Assembly: GCA_035524335.1 (NCBI GenBank)
Contig: DATKPE010000057.1
Coordinates: forward strand, 62,001 to 126,000
From: DATKPE01 sp035524335
GTDB taxonomy: Bacteria > Bacteroidota > Ignavibacteria > UBA10030 > SZUA-254
Direction of reading: 5' to 3'
DNA: 64,000 bases
Shown here: in pieces, positions 25,253 through 34,623 of the stretch
Numbering within the stretch: position 1 is the stretch's first letter
Layout of the letters: the number at the start of each line of letters is the position of its first letter
Translations under genes and position numbers: made by a program
The notes under the pieces: generated by a model
What the model saw: the letters and a program-made list of their open reading frames with translations, nothing else
The model's database searches: none
Told to the model about the DNA's origin: nothing

Positions 25253-26643
25253 ACGCGGCTGAGAATTTCCCTCAGGTCATTGCGGGTCACAACCCGCAGA
25301 AGACCGATCAGCAGGACATAGACGGCCCCGCCGGCTCCGATGAGGACGAAGAGCGGCAGACCCGGCAGAAGGACAATGACTCCGCTCATCCCCGCTACGG
25401 CGAGAAGGAGCCCGGCCGCGTTGCGCGGGAAGCGGATCGGTATGAGCCGGAACGACGCCCGGCGCATCAGCAGAACGGTCACCGCTTCGGAGAACACCAT
25501 TCCGCCTGCCGCTCCGACCGGACCGAGGAACCACGACCCTGCCACGATGGCGACGAGGTAGACGGCCGAACTTACCGCCATCAGTTTTCCGAAAAGCTTT
25601 TCCCGGTTGATGACGATGAGCGCCGTCGAATAGATGGTATGGAGGAGCGTGAAAAAGAAGAACCAGATCAGTACGCGGAAGGCGGGAGCGGCGGCCCCGT
25701 ACTGAGCCCCGAACACGAATGGAAGGAGCCGGTCGGCGAGAAGCATGCCTCCCACGCTGAGCGGCAACGCCAGCACCAGGATCCACCGGACCGCGGTGCC
25801 GAGGGTCGCGGAAAGCTGTTCGGGGGACGACGCAAAAAACCGTGTCGATGCCGGAAGAAGGATCGTCGCCATGACACGGTCCAGAATCAGAAGAAAAAAG
25901 ACCAGCTTGCTCGCCGCACTGTAGATACCGACCTCGGTATTGGACAAGAGGGCGCCCAGGACGAGCGGTGGAAGATTGACGCTCAGATGCGCCAGAATCG
26001 ATCCCGCACCGATCGGAAAGGCCTGCTTCATGATCGGCATCCAGCCGTCGAACCGCGGCCGCAGTCCGGCCGTTCCGTTCCGGGCTCCGTAGACAGCCAT
26101 AAGAACCACGGAAAGCGTCAGGTCCCCGGCAAGCGCCGCGCCGGCAATCCAGAGCACATGTTCGTGATCCCGGACGAACAGGAGGAGCATGCCGAGATAG
26201 ACCGCGGCTCCGGCCAGCCGGCTGAGACCGATCACCCCCATCGCCTCCTTCCCCTGGAAGTACCATTCGAGCAGGAAGGCATTCAGGAAGAGCGATCCGC
26301 AGAACAGCAGAGTGAGACCGGAGGTGAGCCGGTTCGCAATCGCCACGACGGCGATGACCGCCGTCAGGCCGTAGACGATAAGAGAGTTCAGCAGGCGTGT
26401 GCCGAGGATGCCGCCGACGAGCCCGGGGCTGTCCGACCGGACGATTTCCCGCGTCCCGTACGAACTCAGCCCTCCGGAGCTCAGCATGAGACCGTAGGAA
26501 AGCAGGGTGAGGCCGACGTTCACGGCGCCGTATTCCCCGACGCTGATCGTTCTGGTGAGATACGCGACGGCGGCAAATCCGATCAGGCGTCTCCCGATGT
26601 CGCTCAGCAGAATGGAAATGAAGTTTCGCGTCAGCCGTTTCAT
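25249..26643 (-). CDS. Oligosaccharide flippase (Wzx/MVF-type)
   Basis: 464 residues, twelve or more hydrophobic helices. The pattern matches polysaccharide transporters: LLSDIGRRLIGFAAVAYLTRTISVGEYG near the N-terminus, GLSSYGTREIVR, LLEWYFQGKEAMG, and later NTEVGIYSAASKLVFFLL. It flips lipid-linked oligosaccharide from the cytosolic to the periplasmic face. It overlaps both neighbours by four bases, so glycan synthesis and export are co-translated. Confidence 0.92.
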   Translation of the reverse strand: MKRLTRNFISILLSDIGRRLIGFAAVAYLTRTISVGEYGAVNVGLTLLSYGLMLSSGGLSSYGTREIVRSDSPGLVGGILGTRLLNSLIVYGLTAVIAVVAIANRLTSGLTLLFCGSLFLNAFLLEWYFQGKEAMGVIGLSRLAGAAVYLGMLLLFVRDHEHVLWIAGAALAGDLTLSVVLMAVYGARNGTAGLRPRFDGWMPIMKQAFPIGAGSILAHLSVNLPPLVLGALLSNTEVGIYSAASKLVFFLLILDRVMATILLPASTRFFASSPEQLSATLGTAVRWILVLALPLSVGGMLLADRLLPFVFGAQYGAAAPAFRVLIWFFFFTLLHTIYSTALIVINREKLFGKLMAVSSAVYLVAIVAGSWFLGPVGAAGGMVFSEAVTVLLMRRASFRLIPIRFPRNAAGLLLAVAGMSGVIVLLPGLPLFVLIGAGGAVYVLLIGLLRVVTRNDLREILSRV

Positions 26644-27623
26644 GTCCGGTCTTCCCCCAGCATCCGGAGAATCGCCCGTTCCCGCTTTTCCGCGGGAAAA
26701 AGAGCGACGATGCGGGCTCTCGCCCTTGCACCCTCCTCGTCGCCGCGCTGGAGCGCTTCACTCAGCGCGGCAGTCAGGGATGCGGCATCGCCGGAGGGAA
26801 CCAGCGTTCCGGTATCGCCAAGCGCCGTGATATTTCCGCCGACAGCAGACGCAACCGGATAACAGCCGCACAGCATCGCCTCACAAAGCGTATTGGCAAG
26901 CCCCTCACGGCGGGAAGGCTGGCAATAGACGGATGACGACTGGTAAAAGGGGAGCAGTTCCTCCCTCTTCATCGCCGGATAAAGGGAGACGTTCGGGGGA
27001 ATCTCCGTCCCGGAGAACAGACGGCGGTCGACGCCGATGAGGATGAATGCCGCCGCTGGAATCTGCCGGGCCGACGCAAGAAGAAGATCGATCCCCTTGA
27101 CCCTGAAGCGTGCACTGTCGTCCACCCGGGCAACGGTCAGAATCTGCGGCCGGCGTCCTCCTGCCGGCTTCCAGAATCCGGGGTCATAACCTGTCGGAAG
27201 GTATTCAATATTCTTCCCGGGGTACGCGGCCAGCCGGCGTGCGTCGTCACTGAGTGATGGATCGACCGACAGCACCCTGCCCGCGCGGCGGAGAGCCGCA
27301 CCCGCCAGTTTTCCCTTCCACCCCGACCGCCAGAGCCCGTATCCGAGAGCATCGTCTTTTGCGACATCGACGCCGCCGATGACCAGGATCGACCTGGTTC
27401 CAAGGAGTCCGGCGATGAGAACCGCGGCCGATCCGTAGACCGACGCAAACCAGCAGAAGACGACATCGGACCGTAGAGCAAGCCACACAGTCTTCAGGAA
27501 TGCCGTCGCTCCATTGCCCAGCTGGATCCTGACCGTATGCTTCCGTTCCAGGAGACGGATATCATCCCTGATGTAGGGGGCATCGAACGCGGCGATCACG
27601 GCGATATCGAGAGGCGTACCCAT
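26640..27623 (-). CDS. GT4-family glycosyltransferase
   Basis: 327 residues from the ATG at 27623, which shares one base with the previous stop (TGATG); the long frame from 28361 is a shadow. GT-B features: ILVIGGVDVAKDDALGYG, YLPTGYDPGFWKPAGG, ILTVARVDDSARFRVKG, and the donor-site region VYCQPSRREGLANTLCEAMLCG with E-x7-E. Residues 45-75 are hydrophobic and could sit at the membrane. Specific sugar not predictable. Confidence 0.92.
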   Translation of the reverse strand: MGTPLDIAVIAAFDAPYIRDDIRLLERKHTVRIQLGNGATAFLKTVWLALRSDVVFCWFASVYGSAAVLIAGLLGTRSILVIGGVDVAKDDALGYGLWRSGWKGKLAGAALRRAGRVLSVDPSLSDDARRLAAYPGKNIEYLPTGYDPGFWKPAGGRRPQILTVARVDDSARFRVKGIDLLLASARQIPAAAFILIGVDRRLFSGTEIPPNVSLYPAMKREELLPFYQSSSVYCQPSRREGLANTLCEAMLCGCYPVASAVGGNITALGDTGTLVPSGDAASLTAALSEALQRGDEEGARARARIVALFPAEKRERAILRMLGEDRT

Positions 27624-28753
27624 CAGGTCCGGTTCCCCGCGCGGGCATCGATCGCCTCCCGGAGAAATCCGATCGTCTGTTCGGCGACGCGATCCCAGTC
27701 GAATTTTGCCGCCCAGAGCTCCGCCTCCGCGCCAAGGGCGGCCCGTTCGCCGGCCGAGGAGAGCAGGCGGATCATTTTGGAGGAGAGATCGGTCAGATCG
27801 CCGTACGGATAGAGCAGACCGGTCGTGCCATCCTTCACGGCATCGCGCAGACCAGGGACATCGCTGGCGATGACCGGCGTTCCGCAGGCATTCGCCTCGA
27901 TGACCGTCAGCCCCCAGCCTTCCTTTGCGGAGGTATTCACGAGAAACCAGACCCTGTTCAGCAGATCGACTTTGGTATCTTCGTCGACATACCCGGTAAA
28001 CCTGACAGCCGTGGCGATGCCGCGCCGCCGCGCCAGCTCTTCGAGGTGGGCGCGATAGTCGCCGTCCCCGATGACGACGAGAGAAGCGTCGGGCGCCTGT
28101 TCCCGGACCCGGACAAATGCCTCCAGGAGATGATCGACCGATTTGTATCGTTTCAGCCGGCCGAAGTAGCCGACGAGCGGTGGTCCCGAGCGCGGCACTC
28201 CGGTCCGGCGGTAACGCCGGCGGTCGACGCAGTTGGGCACCAGACGGAGATATTCCTCGGCAATTCCCTGTTCCATGACTTCGCGCTTCGTGCTTTCGGA
28301 AACAATGAAGACGGGAAGACGGGCGGACCGGATGACCCTCAGCGCGAGGGACTCCAGACAATAGACATAGAGCGCGGCAGGAATTGAGGTCTCACTGAAA
28401 ATGCTTTTCCGAAAAAGATGATGAATGATGACAACCGTCGGGCGGCGGACGAACAGCGGGGTGAAGAACGGTATCTTGTTCATATCGTCGACAACTACGT
28501 CGAATGTTTCCCCGCGGAATCGGCGGTAATATTCGTACACCGCCCGGAAGTTGAAGAGATATCTTCCGCCGGTTCTGATGACGCGTATCCCGTCGATGAT
28601 TTCCTCGGCGGGAGCCCCGGGGAAGGCGGAACAGCAGAGCGTCACCTCATGCCCGCGCTCCGCGATCCGGCGGAAAATCTCGTGCATGTGGACCTCCGCC
28701 CCTCCGCCGAGCGGATTTTTGATATCCTGCCAGTTGAGAATGAGAATCTTCAC
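27623..28753 (-). CDS. GT4-family glycosyltransferase
   Basis: 376 residues from a GTG at 28753, which gives the typical family N-terminus MKILILNWQDIKNPLGGGAEVH; a TTG at 28783 would add ten residues. GT-B features: GGGAEVHMHEIFRRIAERGHEV, VPNCVDRRRYRRTG, LVGYFGRLKRYKSVDHLLEAF, and NTSAKEGWGLTVIEANACGTPV with E-x7-E. No good ribosome binding site precedes either start. Likely the first sugar transferase of the operon after the DUF2723 protein. Confidence 0.9.
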   Translation of the reverse strand: MKILILNWQDIKNPLGGGAEVHMHEIFRRIAERGHEVTLCCSAFPGAPAEEIIDGIRVIRTGGRYLFNFRAVYEYYRRFRGETFDVVVDDMNKIPFFTPLFVRRPTVVIIHHLFRKSIFSETSIPAALYVYCLESLALRVIRSARLPVFIVSESTKREVMEQGIAEEYLRLVPNCVDRRRYRRTGVPRSGPPLVGYFGRLKRYKSVDHLLEAFVRVREQAPDASLVVIGDGDYRAHLEELARRRGIATAVRFTGYVDEDTKVDLLNRVWFLVNTSAKEGWGLTVIEANACGTPVIASDVPGLRDAVKDGTTGLLYPYGDLTDLSSKMIRLLSSAGERAALGAEAELWAAKFDWDRVAEQTIGFLREAIDARAGNRT

Positions 28754-28806
28754 GTCAGGCCAGCCGTCTCTTGTGGTGGGCAATCCGGTCCATGTTCACT
28801 CACTCT

Positions 28807-31545
28807 TCAGTGCCTCTCCCCGGAGTCCCGGGGGGCAGATCCGTGCAGAAGCGCGGAATATCTTCCGATCCGTTCCTCGATCCAGGGCGTCCGCGGATAC
28901 TGGCTGTCGAGTGCACGGAGCATATCGACCGCTTTCCGGTAATCCCCCCGCATTCCATACAAGTCCGCGAGAACCGCCGCCGGGTTCGAGGATGGTTCGG
29001 CGGCGAATACCGGACCCGACTTTAGTAATGTCAGACAATGCTCCTCGACGATCCCGGCGTACTTGCGGAACTGGTCCATATCGCCGACCTCATAGAAACG
29101 CTTCGCCACAACATTGGAATATGTCCAGAGCTGTGCGGGAACGGCTTCCACCGGTATCGTCTCCTCCATTCTCTCAAGGACGCGGCGCGCTTCCCCTCTG
29201 TTGTCTCCTTCATGGAGGAAATAATCTGCAATCCTCATGAATCCAAGCCGGTAGTTCATCAGAATCCGCTGTTCATTTTCATCGAATGACGCCGCTCCGG
29301 CCATGACGTCATGGAAGATAAATCCCGGCCGGGGTCCTGCGGATGGCGCCTGAGGAGGGGTCATGTAATTCCTCTCCATCGCGGCAATATCGAGGGCGGT
29401 GCTTCCGCCCGTTCTCTGCGGCCGGAGCCTGATCGCTGCGCCCTCCATCCAGAGATACCCGTCCAGCCCGATGCGGGCACTCGGAGGACAGCTGACGGCA
29501 AAATAGACCGGTCGTTCCCACGCGTTTGCCGTGATGATATCCCCCACCATGATATCCTGCACGCGCAGATAGCGGCCGCCGCCGCTGTACGGCAGTCCCT
29601 TGAGCTCCCAGACGATCTGCCCCGACGCGCGGACGAGAGAGTCGGTGACGCCCATCATCCGCATCGTCTCCGGCGGCACCTTCAGACTCATGGTCTGTGG
29701 TTCCCACCGGGTGTTTCCCAGCCGGTCGATGTCGGCATCGCTGAGCGACATCCTCAGCGGCGCCGCGCCATGCGGTCTCTCGTGCTTGAGCTGGTGGTTG
29801 TACCACGGCACGTTCACCATGCTCAGGCAGATCACCCGCACATCCGTTCTGATCCCTTCGACATCCTGCAGATACCAGAGGGGAAACGTGTCGTTGTCGC
29901 CGTTGGTGAACAGAATCGCATCCCGCTCGACGCTTTGCAGAAGATTGTACGACGTATCCCATGCGACGTACATCGCACTCCGGTCATGACTCCTCCAGTT
30001 GGCCCGGAGGAGGTTCAGCGGAACGGCCGCCAGGAAGACTACCAGCAGAACCGGGCGCAGCAGCCGCTGAAGCGAACCGGCCGGCAATACTCCCGGGACC
30101 CTCCGGAGCACCGATGCGATCCCGAACGATATCCAGAGTGCGCAGATAAAACAGGCCCCCACATAGAAATAGTCGCGCTCACGGGGCTGGGGATCCTGCT
30201 GATTCTGATAAAGATCGAGCACGATCCCCATGATCAGAAAAATCGTCAGGAGCACGAAACCGGTTTTCCTGTCCCGCCGGAACGCCGATATACACCCGGC
30301 ACAGGCAAGCACGAGGGGAATTCCCCAGGTATCGCTCCAGGAAACCCCCGCGTCGTCCCCCGTTCCGCCGACTCCGGCGAGGTTCCAGAGCATGTAGCGG
30401 ATGAACATATGCTCCGTCTGATACCGCCAGAGAAAATCGAGGTCGCCGGAGTAGTTCTCCCGCGTCGGCGCGTGCATCTGATCGCTCGACCACCGGCGGG
30501 GGAACAACGCCTTCTCGAACCGGCCGGTCGAATTGTCGTACGTGACGCCGGTCAGGATCGGCGTTTCGCCATACTGCTCGCGGGTCAGATAGCGGGTCAG
30601 ACCCGCGAAATCGCCCGGGCTGTTTTCCTTGATCGGGAGATCGGGGACGTTTGCCCGGATGAGAACCTGTGTGTATGTTGTGAACCCGAGCAGAATCAGG
30701 AGCAGAGCGGACAGCACCATGAAGGGGACCCGCCGGCGGTTCAGATAACTCCTCGCCGCAGCAAACAGCCCCGCACCCACAAGGATCGGGGGCAACACCC
30801 GGACTGCGTCGAATCGTCCTCCGCCAAGTTCCCCCGCCAGCATGCCGGGCAGAATCTGCGCGATACCGGGATAGACGACAAAGAATGAGCCGGCCGCCAC
30901 AGCCGCGAAGAGCAGGAACGATTTCGGAGTCACCTCGTACAGCCGGAAATAGATGATCATCAGGATCGGGATGATGATCAGGAGAGCCAGAATATGGACC
31001 CCCATTGCAAGACCGAGGAGATAGGCGATGAGAAGAAGATATCTGTCGCTCCCCGGCTCATCCGCCTCCTCCCTCCACCGGAGTGCGAGCCAGAGGCATG
31101 CGGCGACGAACAGCATGGCCATCCCATAGACCTCCGCTTCGATCGAATTATCCCAGTAGGTCGTCATGAACGCAAGCGAGAGTGCGCCGACCGCCGCGCT
31201 TCCGTTGACGACGATACGGTCCCTGCCGTACACAGACCGGAGGAGGATTGTGCCGCTGAGGTAGAGGAATACGATACCAGCCGCGCTCGCCACGGCGGAA
31301 ACGGTGTGCATGCGGGCGGCAATGTCCTCACGGAACGGAATGATCGAGGCAACCCTGGCCAGAAGGATGAAAAGGGGCGAACCGGGGGGATGCGGGACCT
31401 GGAGCAGTCGCGCCGCGGCGCAGAACTCCCCCACATCCCAGAACACCACCGTAGCCGACAGGGTCCTGAGATACACCGACAGTGCGGTCACGAAAACCGC
31501 CAGCGCAATCAGCCGGTGAATCGATTTTTCAGATAACTGTCTCAT
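28807..31545 (-). CDS. DUF2723 (TMEM260-like) polytopic membrane protein
   Basis: 912 residues. About eleven membrane helices in the first 520 residues are followed by a soluble C-terminal region with TPR-like helices. The family motif near residue 36 reads FWDVGEFCAAARLLQVPHPPGSP, followed by TTYWDNSIEAEVYG. This N-terminal arrangement is of the GT-C type, with an acidic residue in the first external loop; human TMEM260 acts as an O-mannosyltransferase. Here it heads the operon containing three GT4 enzymes and a flippase, so transfer of a lipid-linked sugar to a protein or glycan outside the membrane is a fair guess. Also has LYQNQQDPQPRERDYFYVG in the central loop. Confidence 0.88.
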   Translation of the reverse strand: MRQLSEKSIHRLIALAVFVTALSVYLRTLSATVVFWDVGEFCAAARLLQVPHPPGSPLFILLARVASIIPFREDIAARMHTVSAVASAAGIVFLYLSGTILLRSVYGRDRIVVNGSAAVGALSLAFMTTYWDNSIEAEVYGMAMLFVAACLWLALRWREEADEPGSDRYLLLIAYLLGLAMGVHILALLIIIPILMIIYFRLYEVTPKSFLLFAAVAAGSFFVVYPGIAQILPGMLAGELGGGRFDAVRVLPPILVGAGLFAAARSYLNRRRVPFMVLSALLLILLGFTTYTQVLIRANVPDLPIKENSPGDFAGLTRYLTREQYGETPILTGVTYDNSTGRFEKALFPRRWSSDQMHAPTRENYSGDLDFLWRYQTEHMFIRYMLWNLAGVGGTGDDAGVSWSDTWGIPLVLACAGCISAFRRDRKTGFVLLTIFLIMGIVLDLYQNQQDPQPRERDYFYVGACFICALWISFGIASVLRRVPGVLPAGSLQRLLRPVLLVVFLAAVPLNLLRANWRSHDRSAMYVAWDTSYNLLQSVERDAILFTNGDNDTFPLWYLQDVEGIRTDVRVICLSMVNVPWYNHQLKHERPHGAAPLRMSLSDADIDRLGNTRWEPQTMSLKVPPETMRMMGVTDSLVRASGQIVWELKGLPYSGGGRYLRVQDIMVGDIITANAWERPVYFAVSCPPSARIGLDGYLWMEGAAIRLRPQRTGGSTALDIAAMERNYMTPPQAPSAGPRPGFIFHDVMAGAASFDENEQRILMNYRLGFMRIADYFLHEGDNRGEARRVLERMEETIPVEAVPAQLWTYSNVVAKRFYEVGDMDQFRKYAGIVEEHCLTLLKSGPVFAAEPSSNPAAVLADLYGMRGDYRKAVDMLRALDSQYPRTPWIEERIGRYSALLHGSAPRDSGERH

Positions 31546-31654
31546 GAAACGGTGCTGTCCGCCGGAAGCCGGAATTTCGGATCGTGCGGCGATATTCGCA
31601 TATGGTGGCTGTATTCAGGCCGTTCGGGCGTTCCCCGGCCGGCTAAGTCCAGCT

Positions 31655-31683
31655 AATATAGCAGAATGGGCGGTGAAATGAAA
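31655..31683 (-). promoter_or_regulatory. Predicted promoter of the glycan operon
   Basis: Minus strand: TTTCAT at 31683-31678 (weak -35), 17-bp spacer, TATATT at 31660-31655. Predicted start near 31648, about 100 bases before the DUF2723 ATG. Confidence 0.5.
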
Positions 31684-31747
31684 GGCGGTGAGACGCCAGA
31701 CCCCGGTCGTACCCTGCCAGATAGCGGTTGCGGTGGATTGGTCCGGT

Positions 31748-32902
31748 TCAGACCGGCGCCGTCTCCGGGAGAAGGAGCCGGACGATTTCGTCGCAGTACA
31801 GAAACCCCCGGTCGGTCAGCCGGACGACATGGTCTTCGCGGACGAGCATACCGTCGGACTCCCACCGGCGGATCCGGTCGTCCAGGCGGCGGGTGCGTTC
31901 CTCGTCGTCCCCGGCCCCGATCGTCCTGAGATCCAGTTCACCGGTCCGGAGCGACAGCATGAGTGATTCGTCCATGATCTGGCCGGGCGTCAGATGTTCA
32001 CTCCCCGCCACCGGAGCACGCCCGGACGAGAGTGCATCGAGGTAGGTCCGGAGATTTGCGATGTTCCACCACCTGCGGCGATCCCGGAAGGAATGTGCCG
32101 AGGGTCCGAAACCGAGATAGTTTTCATGCCGCCAATAAGCGAGGTTGTGCCTGCATTGATACCCGGACCGGGCATAATTCGAGACCTCATAGTGTGCGTA
32201 GCCGGCGCTTCGCAGTGCATCGATCGTCCAGAGATACATCTCCGCCTCCAGCTCGGTCGGAGGAACGGCTACCAATCCCTGGCTGACCATGCGGGCGAGC
32301 GGCGTCCCCTGTTCGACGATCAGATTATAGGCGGAGATATGTTCCACCCCGAGCCCGATCGCCTCCCGGATGTTGGACCGCCACCGCTCGGCCGTCTGTG
32401 AAGGAAGGGCGAAGATGAGATCGATGTTGACATTATCGAAACCGGCCCGCCGGGCGCGACGGACCGCTTCCCGCGCCTCCGCCGCATCATGGATGCGCGT
32501 CAGGAACCTCAGTTCGTCCTCGTGGAACGACTGAACCCCGATGCTGAGCCTGTTGATCCCGAGCGACCGGTAGGCATGCAGTTTTTCCCCGTCGATCGTG
32601 CCGGGATTCGCCTCCAGCGTCACTTCACAGGAGGGATCGATCCGGAACCGGGAGTGAAGATGCCTAAGAATCCGTTCCAGCTGTGCCGGCGTCAGGAGCG
32701 ACGGCGTTCCTCCGCCGAAAAAAACCGACGTCACCGTTTCGGCACCGCCGTATTCCTCATACAGACCGATCTCGTCCGTAAGCGCACTGCAGAACTGTTC
32801 GATTCCATCGAGATGTTCGATCGAATAAAAATCGCAGTAGAGGCACTTGTGTTCGCAGAACGGAATATGGAGATAGAGTCCGGACAGAGACAGCCCCCTC
32901 AC
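31748..32902 (-). CDS. hemW: HemW-like radical SAM protein
   Basis: 384 residues from a GTG at 32902 that overlaps the signal peptidase stop (GTGA). The radical-SAM cluster motif is C16-x3-C20-x2-C23 in HIPFCEHKCLYCDF. GGGTPSLLTPAQLERIL, EVTLEANPGTI, RLSIGVQSFHEDELRFL and GFGPSAHSF follow the coproporphyrinogen-oxidase-like family. It lacks the extra cysteine upstream motif typical of true HemN, so it fits HemW, a heme chaperone, better than an oxidase. Last gene of the lepA-lepB-lepB operon. Confidence 0.9.
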   Translation of the reverse strand: MRGLSLSGLYLHIPFCEHKCLYCDFYSIEHLDGIEQFCSALTDEIGLYEEYGGAETVTSVFFGGGTPSLLTPAQLERILRHLHSRFRIDPSCEVTLEANPGTIDGEKLHAYRSLGINRLSIGVQSFHEDELRFLTRIHDAAEAREAVRRARRAGFDNVNIDLIFALPSQTAERWRSNIREAIGLGVEHISAYNLIVEQGTPLARMVSQGLVAVPPTELEAEMYLWTIDALRSAGYAHYEVSNYARSGYQCRHNLAYWRHENYLGFGPSAHSFRDRRRWWNIANLRTYLDALSSGRAPVAGSEHLTPGQIMDESLMLSLRTGELDLRTIGAGDDEERTRRLDDRIRRWESDGMLVREDHVVRLTDRGFLYCDEIVRLLLPETAPV

Positions 32903-33669
32903 TCAACGACATGACAGATGCGATCCCATCGCACCCGGCCGTCGCCTCCGGCCGGTGAGATACCCGAACGATTGACCGACCAGTAGACCATCTCGACAGT
33001 CCCTTCAACGAGGTTTTCGGGGAGGAGCCCCCAGGCGCGGCTGTCGTAGCTGTGATCGGCATTATCGCCGAGGACGAAGTAGTAACTCCGGTCGACCCGA
33101 TAACGTTCGGACGGACGACCGTCGATAAGAACGAGACCGTTCCGGAGTGAAATATCGTGCCCTTCGCCGCGGATCAGACCCGACCAGCGTCCGATATTCT
33201 CGGGCGAGAGGAGGAGCGTCTCGCCGCGATGCGGAACCGGCATCGGTTCGCTCAGGCGGGCGAGCTGGACAAACGCAGACCCGCGGGTGACGCGGGCAAC
33301 GGGGCGACCGTTCACGAAAAGTGTCTGCCGGTCGGCCAGGAGCGTGTCGCCCGGAACCGCAGCACAGCGTTTGACAAAATAGGGGTGGTCCGGGTCGTCG
33401 GCGGGATCCACGGGGAGCCGGAAGAGAAGAATGTCGCCGGGGCGGACAGCCCGCAGTGCAGGCAGAGTGAGGAATGAGGCAGTCCGGGACCTTCCGTCGT
33501 CGGGCGGCATGCCGTGGATCAGCTTATTGACCAGCACATAGTCGCCCGGAAGAAGCGCCGTTTCCATGGAGGGGGAGGGAATGAACACGACCCCGACGAT
33601 AAACGTCTTCAGAACGAGTGCGAGCGCCACGGAGGCGCCCGCAATGAGGATGTAATCCCTGAACCGCAT
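32899..33669 (-). CDS. lepB: Signal peptidase I (second copy)
   Basis: 256 residues. One N-terminal membrane helix (about 8-30), then the catalytic serine in PSPSMETAL (Ser34) and lysine in YFVKRCAAVPGD (Lys99), with box E as GDNADHSYDSRAWG. The residue after GDN is Ala where most members have Arg. It removes signal peptides on the periplasmic side of the inner membrane. It lies 39 bases after the longer copy and overlaps hemW by four bases. Confidence 0.93.
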   Translation of the reverse strand: MRFRDYILIAGASVALALVLKTFIVGVVFIPSPSMETALLPGDYVLVNKLIHGMPPDDGRSRTASFLTLPALRAVRPGDILLFRLPVDPADDPDHPYFVKRCAAVPGDTLLADRQTLFVNGRPVARVTRGSAFVQLARLSEPMPVPHRGETLLLSPENIGRWSGLIRGEGHDISLRNGLVLIDGRPSERYRVDRSYYFVLGDNADHSYDSRAWGLLPENLVEGTVEMVYWSVNRSGISPAGGDGRVRWDRICHVVE

Positions 33670-33708
33670 GATGATGACGGACAGCGCGCCGCAGGCGCGG
33701 CGGTCCGG

Positions 33709-34608
33709 TTATTTCACCAGCGTCCCGAACCGGTTCCACCGGACCGAGGCAAGCTTCTCCGCGAAACGGAAAATCGGCGCGTCGGGATCCCACGACCAGT
33801 AGACGATCAGCGGCGTTCCGACGATCGATTCGACAGGGACGAATCCCCAGAACCGGCTGTCGAGACTATTGTCGCGGTTGTCGCCCATCCCGAAGGCGTA
33901 CTCGCGTTCGACCGTATAGGTCGACTGTTCGCGGTTGTCGATATAAATCTTACCGTCCCGCATATCGACGGCGTGTCCCTCGCGGCGGATGAAGGTATCC
34001 CACCGGTCGTAATTGTCGGCGTTCAGTTCGAGCTTCTCTCCCTTCGACGGAATGACGATCGGGCCGTAATTATCCTCATTCCACGGCGCACCCTTCGGAA
34101 AAATGCGGGCATCGGCGTATCCCGGCGGCTTTTCCAGAGGAGAATTGAATTTGACATTCCGCGGAACCGGTATCGGCTTGCCGTTCACGGTGACGACCCG
34201 GTGGTTGATCTGCAGTGTGTCCCCGGAGAGCGCGACGCACCGCTTCAGATAGTAGGCAAATTCCTCCGGCTGGGTTTCATCGCGGTAGCCAGGGAACATG
34301 AAAACGATGACGTCGCCCCGCTCGACGTGCCAGAACGCGGGAAGCTTGAACGCCGGCAGTTTGTAATTCGTGAACGGCACGGTGCGGGGGGTCGTTCCGC
34401 CGAACACGAATTTGTTCACAAGGAGAAAATCACCGGTCATGATTTCGTTCTCCATCGATCCGGTGGGAACTTCGAACGATGCGAGAACGAAACTGTTGAG
34501 GACCAGGAACGCACCGACGATGATGCCGAATTCCTTCAGCCACGCCGTGACGCCGCCCCTCGGCTCGTCTGCTTTTACCGGTTTCTTCTGATCGCCTGCT
34601 TTTGCCAT
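33709..34608 (-). CDS. lepB: Signal peptidase I (first copy)
   Basis: 299 residues. A cytosolic Lys-rich N-terminus, one membrane helix (about 24-44), serine in PTGSMENEI (Ser51), lysine in YYLKRCVALSGD (Lys122) and box E GDNRDNSLDSRFWG. It is longer than the second copy because of an insertion of about 40 residues between the two catalytic segments (around 143-180). It starts 15 bases after the lepA stop. Both copies keep the Ser-Lys dyad, so both are expected to be active, possibly on different substrates. Confidence 0.94.
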   Translation of the reverse strand: MAKAGDQKKPVKADEPRGGVTAWLKEFGIIVGAFLVLNSFVLASFEVPTGSMENEIMTGDFLLVNKFVFGGTTPRTVPFTNYKLPAFKLPAFWHVERGDVIVFMFPGYRDETQPEEFAYYLKRCVALSGDTLQINHRVVTVNGKPIPVPRNVKFNSPLEKPPGYADARIFPKGAPWNEDNYGPIVIPSKGEKLELNADNYDRWDTFIRREGHAVDMRDGKIYIDNREQSTYTVEREYAFGMGDNRDNSLDSRFWGFVPVESIVGTPLIVYWSWDPDAPIFRFAEKLASVRWNRFGTLVK

Positions 34609-34623
34609 AGGATGTCCTTTGAG

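Noticed and set aside
25096..26862. 588-codon plus-strand frame opposite the flippase gene
   Set aside because: Antisense to a clear Wzx flippase; composition is charged and repetitive with no domain.
29311..30888. 525-codon plus-strand frame opposite the DUF2723 gene
   Set aside because: Shadow of the membrane protein; no domain or ribosome binding site.
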